Source of the DNA: Linnemannia schmuckeri
Taxonomy: Eukaryota; Mortierellomycota; Mortierellomycetes; Mortierellales; Mortierellaceae
Direction: 5' to 3'
Length of the DNA: 64,000 nucleotides
Assembly: GCA_029449235.1 (NCBI GenBank)
Contig: JANATG010000015.1
Location: 310,001 to 374,000 of the forward strand
Program-made: the position numbers and the translations under genes
Notes under the pieces: generated by a model
The model's input: the letters and a program-made list of their open reading frames with translations, nothing else
Databases searched by the model: none
What the model was told of the DNA's origin: nothing
Shown here: positions 44,910 to 58,191 of the stretch, in pieces
Layout of the letters: each line of letters starts with the position of its first letter
Position numbering within the stretch: the first letter of the stretch is position 1

Positions 44910-47900
44910 TTAAGCAGTAGCTTCGGCGGCAACAGTCTGCACCGGCCGAGAATGCTCCGCCTCACCACGATCATGGCTGCTGCTCCGACTGCTACTGCTA
45001 CTACTGCTGCTACCGGGACTACCATTACTAGTTCCACCAACAGCCGCCGAAGATCCAGTACCCTCAACATCCTGCTCAGAGACAGCGCCCAGATCCGAGA
45101 ACCCAGAGTGTCCAGTTCCCGTGCGATGGTTGGCGAGCATCAAGGACGGTGGCGACGACATTACCAACGTCTTGCCCAACACTTCTGCGCTAGAACCCTG
45201 CGAGACAGGTCCATGGTGATGACCGTGGTGATGGTTACCACCAGTAGAAGTTGGTGGGGAGACTGCAGAGCTGGAGTTGGTCCTGCTCCTGTTTCGGTGT
45301 GGGATACTGATGTTCCGCACAAAGTTCTGAATCATGTGGCCCATATGACTTCCGGGGCTCGAAGGCGAGGATGAATGCCTTGGGCTCGAGGTCGAGTTAC
45401 TGGGCTGAGTATGGGAGGACGATGGTGGTTGAGACGAAGGGGCTGCAGCAAAGGGAATGGGCGTGGTCGCAAAGCTCGTCACAAACAAGGGAGGAGATGG
45501 CGCCATCAGGAACGCGGACGATGGCGACTGTTGGCTTAACGAGTTGTTACTAGGTGATGACGGTGCTGCCGTTGGCGTAGAAATGTTCATGGGCGAAACC
45601 GTTGCTGATGCAGATGCCTGCGAGGACTGCTGCTGCTCCTGCTGTTGGTGAGCCGACAGCGACGACGTGGACGATGAGGGCGTAGGTCCGCCAGAAGGTC
45701 TAGGCGACGACATCGCGTCATTGCTGGAGAGAGGTGCTGCTGGTGGATCGAGTTCTATCGGTCCAGGTCCAGATGTCTCCTGCGCTTGTGGCAGGAAAGT
45801 ATGTGCCTGTGCTGATGTCGGTGTTGGCAACGAGGCCTCTTCTACAACTGGGCGGATCGCTAAATCGATATCCATGGCAGATGATGTCGATGATGATGAT
45901 GTTGGTGGCGGCAGCGCTGTCGGTTCGGCATCGCATATTTGTTCGATAGGCTCCTGTGCGTTGACCGGACTCTCAACTTGAGCAGTACCTATGATCAAGT
46001 AAAGAGAGGAGGGTAAGTGTGAGGACCCCTGTTCTGCATCAAAAACAATTAATGACGACGTTGTGCATTTTGTTGGGCATGACTCTTTTGTCTGACAAGT
46101 GTCCACCAAAAAAAGAAGAAAAAAAGAAGATTGCGGTCGGACGATGTCGGTAAGGAAGTGTCACTTACTTTGAACAGCAGCCTGCTCCTCCACGGGGTCA
46201 TCGATCTCGACGATCGCTTCCAGATCCGCAAATGTTCGACAGAGCGGACAGAGAAATCCTGGGTGATGTGTCATGAGCATGGGGCGGATACATTTGTAGT
46301 GGTAGACGTGTGAACAAGGGGCAACAAAGAGAGACTGGAAGGAGGCGATGCGGAAGAGACAGATGCAGCAGTCAGTACAGCTGGCGGCGTCGGCGGTGGT
46401 TAAAGATCGGATGGTCTTTAGGGTATTCGTACTACAAGAAGAGAGTATCCGATGCGGGTGTCACGTTTTTTTTTACAAGAGGACGATGTGTAAGTAAGTA
46501 GGCGCGAGTCTGCGATCTGAGAATAAAATAAAATATTTTTCGAAGCGTGTCCCATGATGCATGATGTGCCATTAATTGTACAGTACAACGCACGATCAAT
46601 GCATGTTTGTGCAAACTCACCTGAAGGCATTCGCCTGCTGTTGCCATGACCGGTTCAGTTCAAGCCTCATCTTGACACATCGATAGATTTCTACAATGAA
46701 CAACAAGGAACGAACAATGATATAGTTATGATTAGCCATGGGGTGTCTTTACAGTACGTTCCTTGGATAGTAACAAATCAAGGGGCGACAAAAAAAAGTT
46801 GATAGAACGTGTTCAGTCCATGTGATGGTCGATGGTCCAAAGAAATGTAGTAAAGAAAGAAAAAAAAGGCGAACAGGTTGAGAAAAAGAAAAAAAGAACT
46901 GTGCTAGTGGTGCGAGTCCTGCCAATTGTGCAAGTAGAATGAGTGGGTGTTGCCTGATGTTTGTCCTCTTCTGTGCCTGATTTTGTCCTCGTCTCTCTCT
47001 CTCTCAGTGTGTGTTTGTTGTTGTTGACTGTCTGTCCTGACTGACTAGAGTTCGATCCTGCTGTGTGACAATCCGCAAACGAAGAAGCAAAAAGAGAGAG
47101 ACAAGCCCTGTGACTGAAAAAATGCTTGTTGACTCTTGTCACACTTGTCGATATTGCGCGTCTTCTCTCTATCGCTCTCGCAGTAGTTATTCCTGAAAGC
47201 ATAAAAGAGAAAAAAAAAAAAAAAAAAAAAAAAAAAAACGGCCAAAGCGTGCACGCCATGCACATTCGACCGATAGCATACCTTGGGTACCTCCTTGGTA
47301 GTCCACTCCAAGTTGGATCACATCGCCATCCTTGAGCAGCGTTGGCTTCGACTCGACTCCTGGAGGCGACAGTCTGGCGTGGTTGAGGAAAGTGCCCGAT
47401 GATGATTTTGTATCGCGAATAAAAAACTATTTCGTAAGTTGGAAAAAAGAGAGATTGAGTTTGGGCCTTCTTTGTTTTCTTCCCGTTTGTCTGTCTCCTT
47501 TGCCGTGTTAAATCTGCTTTGGTCTGGTCCCCTGCCATTCTCTGTCAATTTTTTTTTCTTTCTTTCCTTCTGTTCCTTCGTCTCCTCACATCATCACAAC
47601 TTTTTTTGTTCGTGTTGTGCTCTCTAGCTCAGAGCTCAACAAGAATCGATAGGCAACGTACTCCTTGCCTCTGATTCGTACGATGGCTCAAAATGAGTGT
47701 CACCCCTGCCATTTGATTGTTTCTATTCTTCTTCTACCCCCCCCCCCCTTGTACTCTGTCATGTTGGGTTAGTTTTCTGACCCTGCTGACTCTCCTTTTC
47801 AGAAGGTAAATAAAGTGGGCAAGACAAGGGGTGGAAGGAGGAGAAAAGAAAAAAAATGTAATCAAGGCACAAATTAAGCTTTGGCAGACCAAGGACCTAG

Positions 47901-49674
47901 GACGATGACATCCTTTACTATTATATCATTGCATAACTGGACCATCTGGATCGTTCAAATGGACCTTTTTTTTTTCAACAGGCACTCTATCCAGATATCT
48001 CAATATTGCATTCTCTTTTCTTTTCTATTTTTCGAACACGCTGCACATGAGTCTCGGGGAACAGCGAGGGGAGGAGGGGGTGTGAGGAAAGGAGAAGGAG
48101 AAGGCAAGCATGATGATAATAGAAAGAAGGAGAAATCGAAGGCGAAAAGAAGTAATAATAAAAAAAACAAATGAAAGGGAATGAGGGAGAAGAAGACGAA
48201 GAAGGATAAGCTCATCCTATCCAGTCCATGGACTATCATCGACATCCATTGCGACTACTAAATGGCCATGTGGATGATGCGATGATATTAAAAACGAAAT
48301 GCAATAGCAAAATAAAAAAATAGAACCAAGGGCATGCTCATCCATCGTTATCCCTCTTTCCCCTTGACAAAGAAATAAGAAAAGACAATGGTGTTGTATG
48401 CTGTATGCAATGTCCTTGGTCCTTAATATGGACCATCCGATTCGATGTCCACGGGTTGGCTAGTGCCCTTTTTTTTTTGGTTGTCTTGTCCTTTTCGCTG
48501 TTTAGCTTTTTGTTGTTTTCTTTGTTTGTTGTCATGTTGTCTGCATGGCTACAGTTGCAAAAAACAAGGTTGTTTTACTTGCTCTTTGAGTTGCTGTTCC
48601 TGTTGATGATGTCCTAATCCTTTGTCCTTGTTTGTATGCCTGGTGGGTTCATGCATGTAGTAGTCTGTGTTGTTGTTGTATGTCAACTTGTGTATGTCTA
48701 AATAGTTGTGTTCCTGTGGTTGTTTCTCCTTCCCTCATTCTCTTTGTCGCTGCCACTCCGTCTCCCTCCCACTTTTTTTTTGGTTTCTCTCTCTCCGTGA
48801 ACATCCACCCCTTTGGTGCAGAGTAGCATGTAGAGTTGCGTTGATTTGTTTTAGAAAACGGAAAAAAAGTGTCGAAGCGTGCGAGCAAACAATTATAGTA
48901 AACGAAGTCTGTTGTGTTTCTGGCCCTGGTCTTGGGATCAACAGACCAAAGAAAGAGACAAAGAAGTGAGGAAAAGAGAGGGGAAGAGAGAGAGGGATGC
49001 ATGCATGCAGGAATAGGAATGGTATGGGCTTTTTCTCGTTCTCTTTTCTATTGAATATGGTTTGTCAATTAACAAGCTGAACCACTTGCTCACTGACTTT
49101 CCTCCCTTTCAGTCAGTCCGAGGGTGGCCCATGGTAAACCCAACTTGGAACCCTTTTGGTAACCCTTCTCTTCTGACTCCACTCACGGCGACCCTCGTCC
49201 TCATGCGGCTGCCTTTTTTTTTTTTTTTACAACACGAAACACACTACACCCTTTTTCCGAACAAACAAACAAGCAAGAAAAACAAAGACTTCCATGGCAG
49301 AAACCAAGGAATGAAGAAGGAATGAGATGAAGTACCTTGCCATGCTCGGTAAAGATCTCGGCATGACCACGCGAGACGACTTTGGACTTGAAGGTGACTC
49401 GGTTGGGCAGGGCCTGCTTGTCGGTGAAGCGACCAATTTTGAGAACAAAGCCTTCGGGGACGTCCTTGTCGACAACGTCAAAATGGAGCGATCTGGGTGC
49501 GTCTAGGTGGGGGACAATGCGGATATGCGGGGCAGGGGCAGTTGAACTGGTGGCGTTTGAAGTTGAAGGGGCAGCTGTTGTCATTGTTGAAGTAGGGGCG
49601 ACGGGGGAGGTAGGGGAGGCAGGCTGGTTGTGAGTATGGTTGGCAGCGGGGGAGCTACTATTGTGGGAGCTCAT
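44910..49674 (-). CDS. DMA1: FHA-RING ubiquitin ligase, Dma1/CHFR family
   Basis: E3 ligase that in yeasts delays mitotic exit and cytokinesis through phosphothreonine recognition. Five exons (49336-49674, 47282-47426, 46621-46690, 46169-46431, 44910-45988) close at 631 residues. The FHA domain spans residues about 60-170: LKIGRFTDKQ, FKSKVVSRGHAEIF, then FFIRDTKSSSGTFLNHARLS, with the conserved Arg, Ser and SSGTFLN. The RING-H2 follows: CTDCCICLF...CSHVYHYKC...CPLC. After residue about 273 comes a Ser/Pro/Thr/Gln-rich tail of some 360 residues ending QTVAAEATA, making this much longer than Dma1-type proteins of about 400. Intron 1 is 1.9 kb, far above the local norm. The neighbour on the left in this strand's upstream direction is Cyk3. 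Confidence 0.93.
47210..47238 (+). repeat. Poly(A) tract, 29 bases
   Basis: A run in intron 2 of the Dma-type ligase, about 44 bases past the exon 2 donor on the coding strand (a T run there). Confidence 0.95.
47427..49335 (-). other. Large first intron of the Dma-type ligase
   Basis: The 1.9-kb interval between the two halves of the FHA domain. The exon ends are in phase (HGK-FFIRD), so the intron is required. Inside are T-rich and AT-rich stretches, a 15-base T run at 49214-49228 and no open frame with a recognisable motif. Most introns nearby are 50-200 bases. Confidence 0.75.
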
Positions 49675-49904
49675 GCTGTGGGAGAGAGAGAGGGTGAAGG
49701 GCACGAGGAAAGGCACTTTTGCTATAGTTGAGGGAAAATGTATATATGGAAGAGATTGGTCGATTCGAGTGCTGGTAAGTGAGAGGGTGAATCGAGCGGT
49801 GGGAAGTGGTATGTAGGTATATGGTGTGGTGGTGGTGGTGAGTAGTAGAGGATAAGATAAGAATGGAGAAGAAGTAAGAGAGAAAGGAAGAAGGAAAGAA
49901 AGGA

Positions 49905-49929
49905 AGAGAGAGAGAGAGAGAGAGAGAGA
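49905..49929 (+). repeat. (GA)n microsatellite
   Basis: About 12 GA units in the 5' leader or promoter of the Dma-type ligase gene. Confidence 0.9.
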
Positions 49930-50884
49930 AGAGTAGAGTAAGAGTAAGAGTAAAGAAGAAGACGAAGAAGAAAGGTAAGAAAAAGCGAGGGAAAGTGCAA
50001 AAGGCAAGAAGAGGAGTTTAAAAGAGAGCGATGTGATAGGACACGGCAGTGGAGAAAGTAGGACAGAAACGCAGACGAATGCGGTCTGTTCACACTCGTT
50101 TTACTCATTCATTGTTCATTGTTGGCCTGCAGCTTGACTGGTGGATGCACTCTGTCTGATTCGCTCCGGCCTCTTTTCTTCCTTCGTACATGCAAACAAA
50201 CAAACAACCAAACAACTAAAAATATGACCCTAGGCTAAACAGACAACAAGGGTATCACGGATCCCCTTGGGGGGTCCCGCCAGCAAATAAGCATATGGGA
50301 ACCATACACAACTGTACCTGCTACCATATACATGTACCCACTCCACCGCTGGGACACACCACTAGCCAAGGCGAATCCACTGCAAGCAATACAAGTTACC
50401 GAATACCATCCTCGTCAATAAGTATCTGTAGGTATGCCAAAAAAAGGAGGAGAAGAAGGATGGTCATGATGCTGATGACGGTGCTTGCTTGAGCAAAGCC
50501 AACTCGTTACTGCTCTCTCCTCTTCTTCTTCTTCTTCCTGTCACCCTCGTTGTCTTTTTTACACTCTTTACAGTACAGAAATTCCAACTCTTTTTGCCCT
50601 TTAATATTCACAGCAAAACCATTTTCACGACACCACTACATTCCCTATTCCATCCAAACATCCGCAAAACACCCTAAAGACATACTCGACCTTGATAGAA
50701 ATCCTCGACTTGACACCTTGCTGACCTGCTAGCCTTTTCTCGTTCCCTGATGTGGTCATCCCCATATCGTCCAATGTACAGGAAAAGTTAACAGAAAACT
50801 GTCAAAGGTACTGACTACAGAAGAGTATACGAGGAGGAGAAGAAACGAGAAGATGAGGAAAAAAACGAGTGAGAGGAGAATAGG

Positions 50885-50913
50885 AAAAAAAAAAAAAAAA
50901 AAAAAAAAAAAAA
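50885..50913 (+). repeat. Poly(A) tract, 29 bases
   Basis: Uninterrupted A run downstream of the Cyk3 stop. Confidence 0.95.
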
Positions 50914-51150
50914 GCAGTAGCAGGCTGTTGCTCTGTTTTTTTTTGTTTTGTTTTTTCTTCTTGTGCACGCATTGTACTACTTTTTCCCTCTTACTTTTTT
51001 TTCTCGTGGTGGTTATTTGCTGAATCGTGGGAGTGGAAAAAAGAAGAACATGACCAAGGGTGAACTGGCGATGGTAGGAAGATAAGAAGAGTTTCTCAAT
51101 GGGTGGACGATATACTGCAGCATTTGGTGTAAACATCCGATCGATGCATG

Positions 51151-51185
<35 letters not shown>
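51151..51185 (+). repeat. Poly(A) tract, 35 bases
   Basis: Uninterrupted A run about 100 bases past the Cyk3 stop on the opposite strand. Confidence 0.95.
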
Positions 51186-51186
<1 letters not shown>

Positions 51187-51286
51187 CGCTACCCATTGTT
51201 TCGATCATACATTTTATTATTTCTCGAGATTCCAACTTCAACGAGGCACCCACAACCACACCAACCATACTCCTTGCGCTTCAAAT

Positions 51287-54200
51287 CTAGACGCATCGCC
51301 AGGTAGCAATGACAACGCCTCCAGCCCCTTCGCGTCCGACACGGCTCTTACCCCCATCATCCATCCGAACACACTCCCAGATCCCGCGCTCCTTGACCTC
51401 GACCTGCGCTTCATGACACTGTCGGATCGGGTCATATACCAGCTTGTAGATCCGGTTTGTCTGTGTCCTCAATACCAGTCTCTCCGGTCTAGGAATCGCC
51501 ACCCCTCCTGCGGTGGATGAAGAAGAGGAAGCTCCGCTGACGCTCATGGCAGATGTGGACGCCATCGACATGGAAGAACTCATCTGGTGCTGTTGTAGGA
51601 AAGGATGATGGTTGCCACCGGTGAGGCGGAGTGCTCCCATACTGGCTGTCGTTGCTGAAGGATGCATGGAGGGTGAACTCGACTTGGAAGAAACACTTGG
51701 GCTCGTGGTTGAACCCGTCAATCCTCCAGCTGGAGCAGGAGGATTAAACACGCTCCTCAATGACTGCTGAGCATTAGACTGAGGTCGGTACATGGGGGCC
51801 ATCGACGCCGATCCCGCCGAACCTGTAGTCCCATTATTATTTTTCGCCTTCACATGTCGAGGCGATGTAGAAGTGCTTCCGCTGGACGAAGTGCCCGTGC
51901 CGTTGCCCATGTTCGAAGAAGAGGTTGCAGAAATGACCGCCATGGCCATGGCAGCGTCGTTCTCGGCAATCGCGACCGCATTGGCAGAGACTGCCGAGGC
52001 TTGACCTTGAGCGGCAAGAGAGAGTACACAGAACTTGTAGGTATGTGGGTAGTACAGCATCTCGGACTGGGGCGACTTGACATAGAACTCGTAGGGTGAG
52101 AAATGGGGGAGGACAAAGCTGAAGGGCGTCTTGGGCATTGTACCGGTATGGCGGACCGGAAGTGTTAATGCCAGCGAGTACGGCGTTGCATCCGCCGGAG
52201 CCTAATAGCCAAAACAATAAAGCGTTGACACATGTAAGCATGCAAAAGGAGCCGAGGTCAAAGCGTCCATTCCCAACAAACAGAGACATATATATGAAAA
52301 ACTTACGTTCTCAACTTTGCGGCCAGCGTAAATATGGATAACACCTTTACGGATGCCTCCAGCACCAACAACAGTTTCACTAGGAAGAACGGCCTTGATC
52401 TTGGCAATCCGGATACCAGTGCAATGGTGCGGCAAGAACTGTCGATGGTGTGGAGGATAATGCTGACCCATCGCCATTGCGGCTACCGCAGCCGACCCAC
52501 CGCCACCACGGACACTGAGCGTCGATGAGGGAGAACCACCTTGGACTTGTTGCTGCTGTTGCTGTCCCTGAGCTGTTATTGCTGCGACTTGGGCCTGGTA
52601 CGGGTTCCAGATCATGATCTGCGCCAGGGCACGTTTCTTAATCACCCTACCTTCGGCCGTCATCGCCTCCACCTCGGCGCGCAACTCTATTCCCTCGCCA
52701 CATCCTCGGCCAAGACATTCACCACCAAATAATCCAGACACCGTTCCGGCAGAAGCTTCATTCTGTCCTCCACCAGCAGTATGAGACCCTCCATTGGCAG
52801 AAGCAGCCCCTCCAAGAGACCCAGGGTTCACTCCACCACCATCGATACGAATAACAACCTCAATCGACTCATCATCCTTGACCTCCAACCTCGTCCGTCT
52901 CTTAAACTCTGGCAGACTTAGCCCGAAATCAAAAAACGCCGGCCGGACAAACGGAAGCCGCAAAAAGATCTGTGGCGGGATCGACGGTGTAATATACTGG
53001 TACGTCAAGAACAACGGGAAGTGCGACAGAACCAGATCCATGGGGGATGTGAGGAAATAGAAGGACGACGCAAACTGGGGCCGGTTCGGGTAATGAGCTG
53101 GATGGAAGGGTGAGGCCAGACAACAGTCGATGAAGCGGTAGGTTCCATTGATCCTAACCACATTCCAAGCATGGTTGGCTGGAGGCACCTCCTTGGAAAA
53201 GACATCCATGGGTCCCTTGATGTAACCCTTCACTACTCCGACATCTTCAATTCCAGCAGCAAGCGCCATCTCGGCAAACAGGTTCGCAAACCCTTCGCCT
53301 GTCTTGCACGTTCGACTGCTAAGAACCTCCTGAGCCAACTCTGGTGAATCCTCCTGCAGAAGCCCTCTCGAGTAATCCTCGGGTCCTGTCATGCACGCCG
53401 CCGCTGCAGAAGAGGACGGCGATCCCACACCATTATTACTGCCCGCTCGGAGACTTGGCGACTCTCCTGCTGCGTTACCAGTCGATTGTGTAGTTGACAT
53501 GGGCTCACTGCCAGGACCCAACTTGTATCGCCCACCAGAGACGTCACGACCCGGTCCACCTTCCAGTCGAATATTCTCGCTCACCCAGACAAACAAAACC
53601 CGCAGCTTGGACAGGGGTGCCTTGGAGTACGGGCGAGTAAGGTACTTTTGCGACAGTAGCTGAGGAGTCATGTGCGGGCCACGCTGGTTGACGTTTCTTG
53701 CGACCTTGTCAACCTGGATAAACGCTGCAGGTCCAACATCGAGCAGCGAGTTGACGGTGGTGGCGCCGGGTGCTGGCAAGGTGTCCCTCATGACATGGCA
53801 TCGCTTCAGAACCTCAAATGGATCCTGATCCTGGAGATCGTCCATGGCGTCCTCCGACGATGCAAAAAAGGGGCGCTCCTTGCCAATGTCTGGCGAGGGC
53901 ACGCGTTTCAGACTCTTCTGCATCTCGATCCAAGCAAAATGTTCCCGTTTGTTCTTGTCGGCATCTTTCTCGGCGACCTTGCGAGGGTTGATGATCTGCT
54001 TGAAGGTCCGGATCAAAGTTGACTTGGGCTTCTTGGCGGTATAGGTCCCAAAGCCCTCCTGCTTGCCACTCATATCCTCTGCAGAGTTGTTATCACCGCC
54101 AGAGTTGGTCTGAGTCGCCCCTCCAGACATATTGGGAAGTTCTGGTGGAATTGCAATAGGCGTAAGGAACGAAGCAGAGGTAGTCGAACCAGCCAAACCA

Positions 54201-56744
54201 GTCCTCGCATCAATCGAAAACTTGCGCGCTGTGAACGTCGAGGCCGTCATCGAAGCACTAGGGGTGATCCGAGCCGTCTCGCTCTTCCTCCTTTGCTCCC
54301 TAGTACCAGACGCAGATCCACCCGCAGAGACACCCGACATGGAAGTGCCAGCACTCGTCGGGGTCCCTGTTCCTGTGGTGCCAGGAGTAGAAGGCGAGCT
54401 GGGGAGTCGATATGGGTATGTCGCAGACGAAGCGCTGGTGGGCGGCGAACTCTCAGTCGGCGACGCGGTCATGGGACCATAAGACGCCAGAGCAGACTGT
54501 GGTCGACCTCTGGCCTGAGGGATGGTGATACTAGGACCGGCCACCCGTGAGCTAAGTGGAAGGCGATTCATCGGAGCGGATTTTGCCTGTGGTGGCACCG
54601 GGAGAGGATTGTAGGATGACTGTTGCTGATGCTGGTGGTCATATGGATTGAAGGCTGCACTTCCCTCTGGTCGTAGATTGGCTTGACTACGACTACGCAC
54701 ATGTCCCGATCCCTGACTAGCATAACGTGGTGCATCGAGCGCACTCTGGGATCGATTGTGTTTAGCCAAGTTTTCGAGCGATAAGTCAGAATGAAGCACT
54801 AAAGGGTGTTGTTCTTGATTGTACTGAGGCTGATCGGATCCAAAGTTGGCGATGCTATGTCGGTAAGAAAGAGATTGTTGGCATTGGGTCGCTCCATTGT
54901 TGTTGTAGCCATATGTGGGCTGCTGTACAGGAGGGACACCGGCAGAAGGATTGTAGTGTCCTGCAGCATACATCTGTTGGTTGTAATACTCTGCCGAAGA
55001 CCTTGGCATCATTCCTGACTGACACTGTCGTGGATCTTGGGCATTGTAATGTTCCTGCCTGAGCAAGGCGTTGTCATCACCATACCCGCCTAGACTGATT
55101 CCAGACGCGTTTCCTCGAGGCAGGTTGTAAGCACTCTGTGCGCCTGGGGCAGAAGACCGCATCCCGTCGTTGGCGTCTTGCAAGTACATCTTTCCAGGAG
55201 TTGGTGCATTCGCGCCGTCGGTTCTAGTTGGTCCTGAGTTGCTATAACTGTCGTGAGGGTCGTGGGACGACTGTTGTACATAAGCAGCATCTCCAGTGAG
55301 GTTGGGCATCGAGGACCGGTTGTTGAGATGTCGTCCCCCAACGATCTGAGATGCGGTCAGCGTGGTAGGACTTGTTGGGTTGAGCAGGGGCTGGCTGTAT
55401 CTCTTGGTAGCATCATGAACAGATTTATCGCGAGTAGGCGAGTTTCTGGCAGAAGTTGGGAAAGCACCAGGCAGGGTTGAGGTCTGTTTGGGGGTAAGAC
55501 TATGGCCTTGTGCTTCGTCCGTCGCTGTAGTCGAAGTGGGCGATATAGGTGAGAGGATGCCAGTGATCTGAGAAGCGATATGACCGAGGCGGAACTGAGT
55601 CGACTTTTGACTGCTCTGCGATGGCCTTCTGTTCATAACCCGTTGTTGCTGTTGTTGTGTTTGCTGTGGTTCTGAGCGAGGAGACGATGATACAGGTTCT
55701 TCAAACTGGTTCATATTGCCGATAATGGCCTGTGGATTCTTTCGAGATGCAGCTAATGGCCGTTAAGTAATTTGTGGTTGTTTACCACCCCAACAATGGC
55801 ACAAAATAAAAGAGGCAAAGTTTAGTCTTTGTTCTTGAGCTTCGCTGTGCCAAAACATTATAGATTGCAATTAGCCCTCAGCAATAAGAGTAGAATAGTG
55901 TGGTAAATGGTGCACATACCGATGGAAAGGGAGACACTCGACGCATTTCGCGTGTCGGGGTATGGTAGGCTGGTTGTGCTGGAGGCGGCTGCTGCCGTTG
56001 TGGTGATTGACAGTGTACTATTAACCGGTTTGCGCTTTGTGAATTTGGAGCTATCGACAGAGCTCTGCCTAGAGTGTGGACGCTGGGGGCGGGTTGGAGA
56101 CAGTGGACTTTCTTGTGAATCCTCGCCCGTACTTCTATAATTGCAAAAAAAAAGTGGGAGAAAGAAGGTAATGAACGTGAGTTTGAGTGAGCAAATCGTG
56201 ATAAAAGTAGCTTCGCCTTCCTCCGACGACAAAAACGAAAGGGTGAGACGCCTACATGATCTCGACAAAGTTGGACGGGAAGCTGCCAAATATGTAGTCG
56301 GGCAACAATGAGCCCTTCCACCAACCGCCCTCTATTGGAAGGTAAGGGTGCATGCAACAAAGAACATTGAAACGTGTTAGTTCATATTACTCCTTCAATT
56401 GTCGTTTTTGTATGTTTGTGTTTGTTGACTTTGTAAAAACGTTCATTCTGTGTTACCATTGTCATGGACCTTGATGATATCGCCTGGAGAGTGGACAATA
56501 AGAAAGACCCAGGGGTAAGGAGAAAGAAAGAATGAATGAGTGAATGTCATTTGTTCATTGCGGACAGAGGAGTGAGAGGAATGAACGTCGCGCTCAAAAT
56601 GAATACTGCCTCCGCTTACTCGTTGCGATACAATGCATTCTTTTGATGATTACCTTTCTCTAGGGTGAGGTCTCCCTCCTCCCTTGCAAGGTATGCATAG
56701 ACAACCTTGACAGTACAGATGACGGGTAGACTGTTGTGGTCCAT
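51287..56744 (-). CDS. CYK3: Cyk3-like SH3/transglutaminase cytokinesis protein
   Basis: Cytokinesis factor that acts with the actomyosin ring and septum machinery. Six exons (56654-56744, 56457-56483, 56256-56331, 55920-56134, 52307-55752, 51287-52201) close at 1589 residues. An SH3 domain occupies residues about 8-65: VVYAYLAREEGDLTLEKGD, EGGWWKG, FGSFPSNFVE. A long Ser/Gln/Pro-rich region follows. The transglutaminase-like core has RTCKTGEGFANLF, NHAWNVVR and YRFIDCCLASP, placing Cys952, His997 and Asp1012 in triad order. Then come the Cyk3-type C-terminal blocks YITPSIPPQIFLRLPFVRPA and FSFVLPHFSPYEFYVKSP, and Ser-rich inserts before a final IYKLVYDPIRQCHEAQVEVK segment. Start 56744 gives the SH3 from its first strand. 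Identity is strong; enzyme activity is unproven for this family. Confidence 0.92.
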
Positions 56745-58156
56745 GGTATCCAGAGACTCTGTGTGCTCCTTTTTTGATTGTGAGGGGATTTGGTGGTGTT
56801 GTCAAGGAAGGCCTGGATAAATAGAGGGATGAGGTAAGTTAGGGTAAAATGAGAGGAAGGGGGTGGAACGTGATAGGAGTTTGGATATGTGGCAGCGAGA
56901 TGAGAGATAGGAAAATGATTGTGAGCAGACAGGGAAAGGGAGCAGAAGAAAAAAAAGAGAGGAAAGAAGGAGAGAAGGAAGGAAGGAAGGAAGGAAGGAA
57001 TACAGGGCTTCTCGATCTGTTCTTTATCCTTTCGTCGCTTCCTAATCAAAGTGTGGTAAAAAGTGTGGTCAAAATAGTAGGGGAAGGGGGTAGTGAAATG
57101 TTTGAGAGGACAAAAGAATAAAGTTGTGCTTCTTTTGCTCTATGATGACCCTATGGCGTAAGATGAAGAAAAAATGCAATGGTGACAAAAGAAAAGGTCG
57201 TACAAAATTGAGTCGTTCTGTGCTGCCCTGTTACCCCTGGCTGAGCGAGAATATAAGCAAGGAAGACGATTGTAGTGTTTGATTAAGAACCCACTCCCGT
57301 GTTCGATGACACAAGAAAAGGAAGACAAGCAAGGACGGGATGATGGAAGAGTAAGGACGATGACGGTTTCGATTGCTTGTAGGTGGTTCCCGACTGATTG
57401 ACTGAGGAGTAAAGTGGCAAGTGGCACAATGCGCAATTGCAGATTGGTAAGACAAGTAGTAAAAAAAGGGGGGAGGGGAGCAGCAGTACGTTGGCGTTGA
57501 AAGGGGTAATGATGCTGTTGCTGCAGGGTATATGAACGATGTAAAGAACAACGGAAAGGTTGATGGGAGGGTATAAAGATGGGTGAAGGGAGCTAGTGAA
57601 TGGCTATGATGTCTGTTCGTGCGAAAAACTGGAGGCTAGGCTGAAGTTTAAGAAAGACGACGGGAAAATTGGTGAGAGAGAGAGAGAAGAGAAAGGTAAC
57701 CGACCCAAAAGGTATTAGAGGATATGATGGGATAAAAACAGGAGAGACAAAACAAAGAAAGAAGGGAAAAGATACAGCGATGCCAACAGAGGTATCAGAG
57801 GAGATAACAACTTTGTCGGCCACTCTCCTTTGCAATGCAAAGAGCGAGGATTGTGCGAAAAAGCGAGGAAGGAGGTAGGAGAGTGAGGAAGAGGGTAGGA
57901 GAGCGAGGAAAGGGGATGGATGATCTTCCTACTCGTGCGACATGACCTGTGGGCACAACACAACAATAAAGGTCAAAAAGTGTACGGCAAAGACCAGGGC
58001 AGGAGAGAATCCAGACTCGATATCGGTCATGCATATGCCTTTTTTTTTTTTATTATTCATAGGTGTGTCTGTCGACATGAGTATTCTCCGACCGAGATGG
58101 TCCTCCTCTCCTGTCCATTTCTCTCCGCCAGGCCAGATTCTGATTTCCAGCATCAA

Positions 58157-58159
<3 letters not shown>

Positions 58160-58187
<28 letters not shown>
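58160..58187 (+). repeat. Poly(A) tract, 28 bases
   Basis: Uninterrupted A run in intergenic DNA upstream of the secreted-repeat gene. Confidence 0.95.

Positions 58188-58191
<4 letters not shown>

Larger units (their letters stand above)
49675..51286. other. Spacer between Dma-type ligase and Cyk3, 1.6 kb
   Basis: Contains the purine-rich leader of the ligase gene, with a (GA)n microsatellite near 49905-49929, and the 3' side of Cyk3 with two long A runs (50885-50913 and 51151-51185). No gene was recognised. Confidence 0.6.

Noticed and set aside
47881..48174. Possible nested gene in the large intron of the Dma-type ligase
   Set aside because: The 97-codon frame becomes Lys/Arg/Gly/Glu low complexity and has no splice partners or motif.
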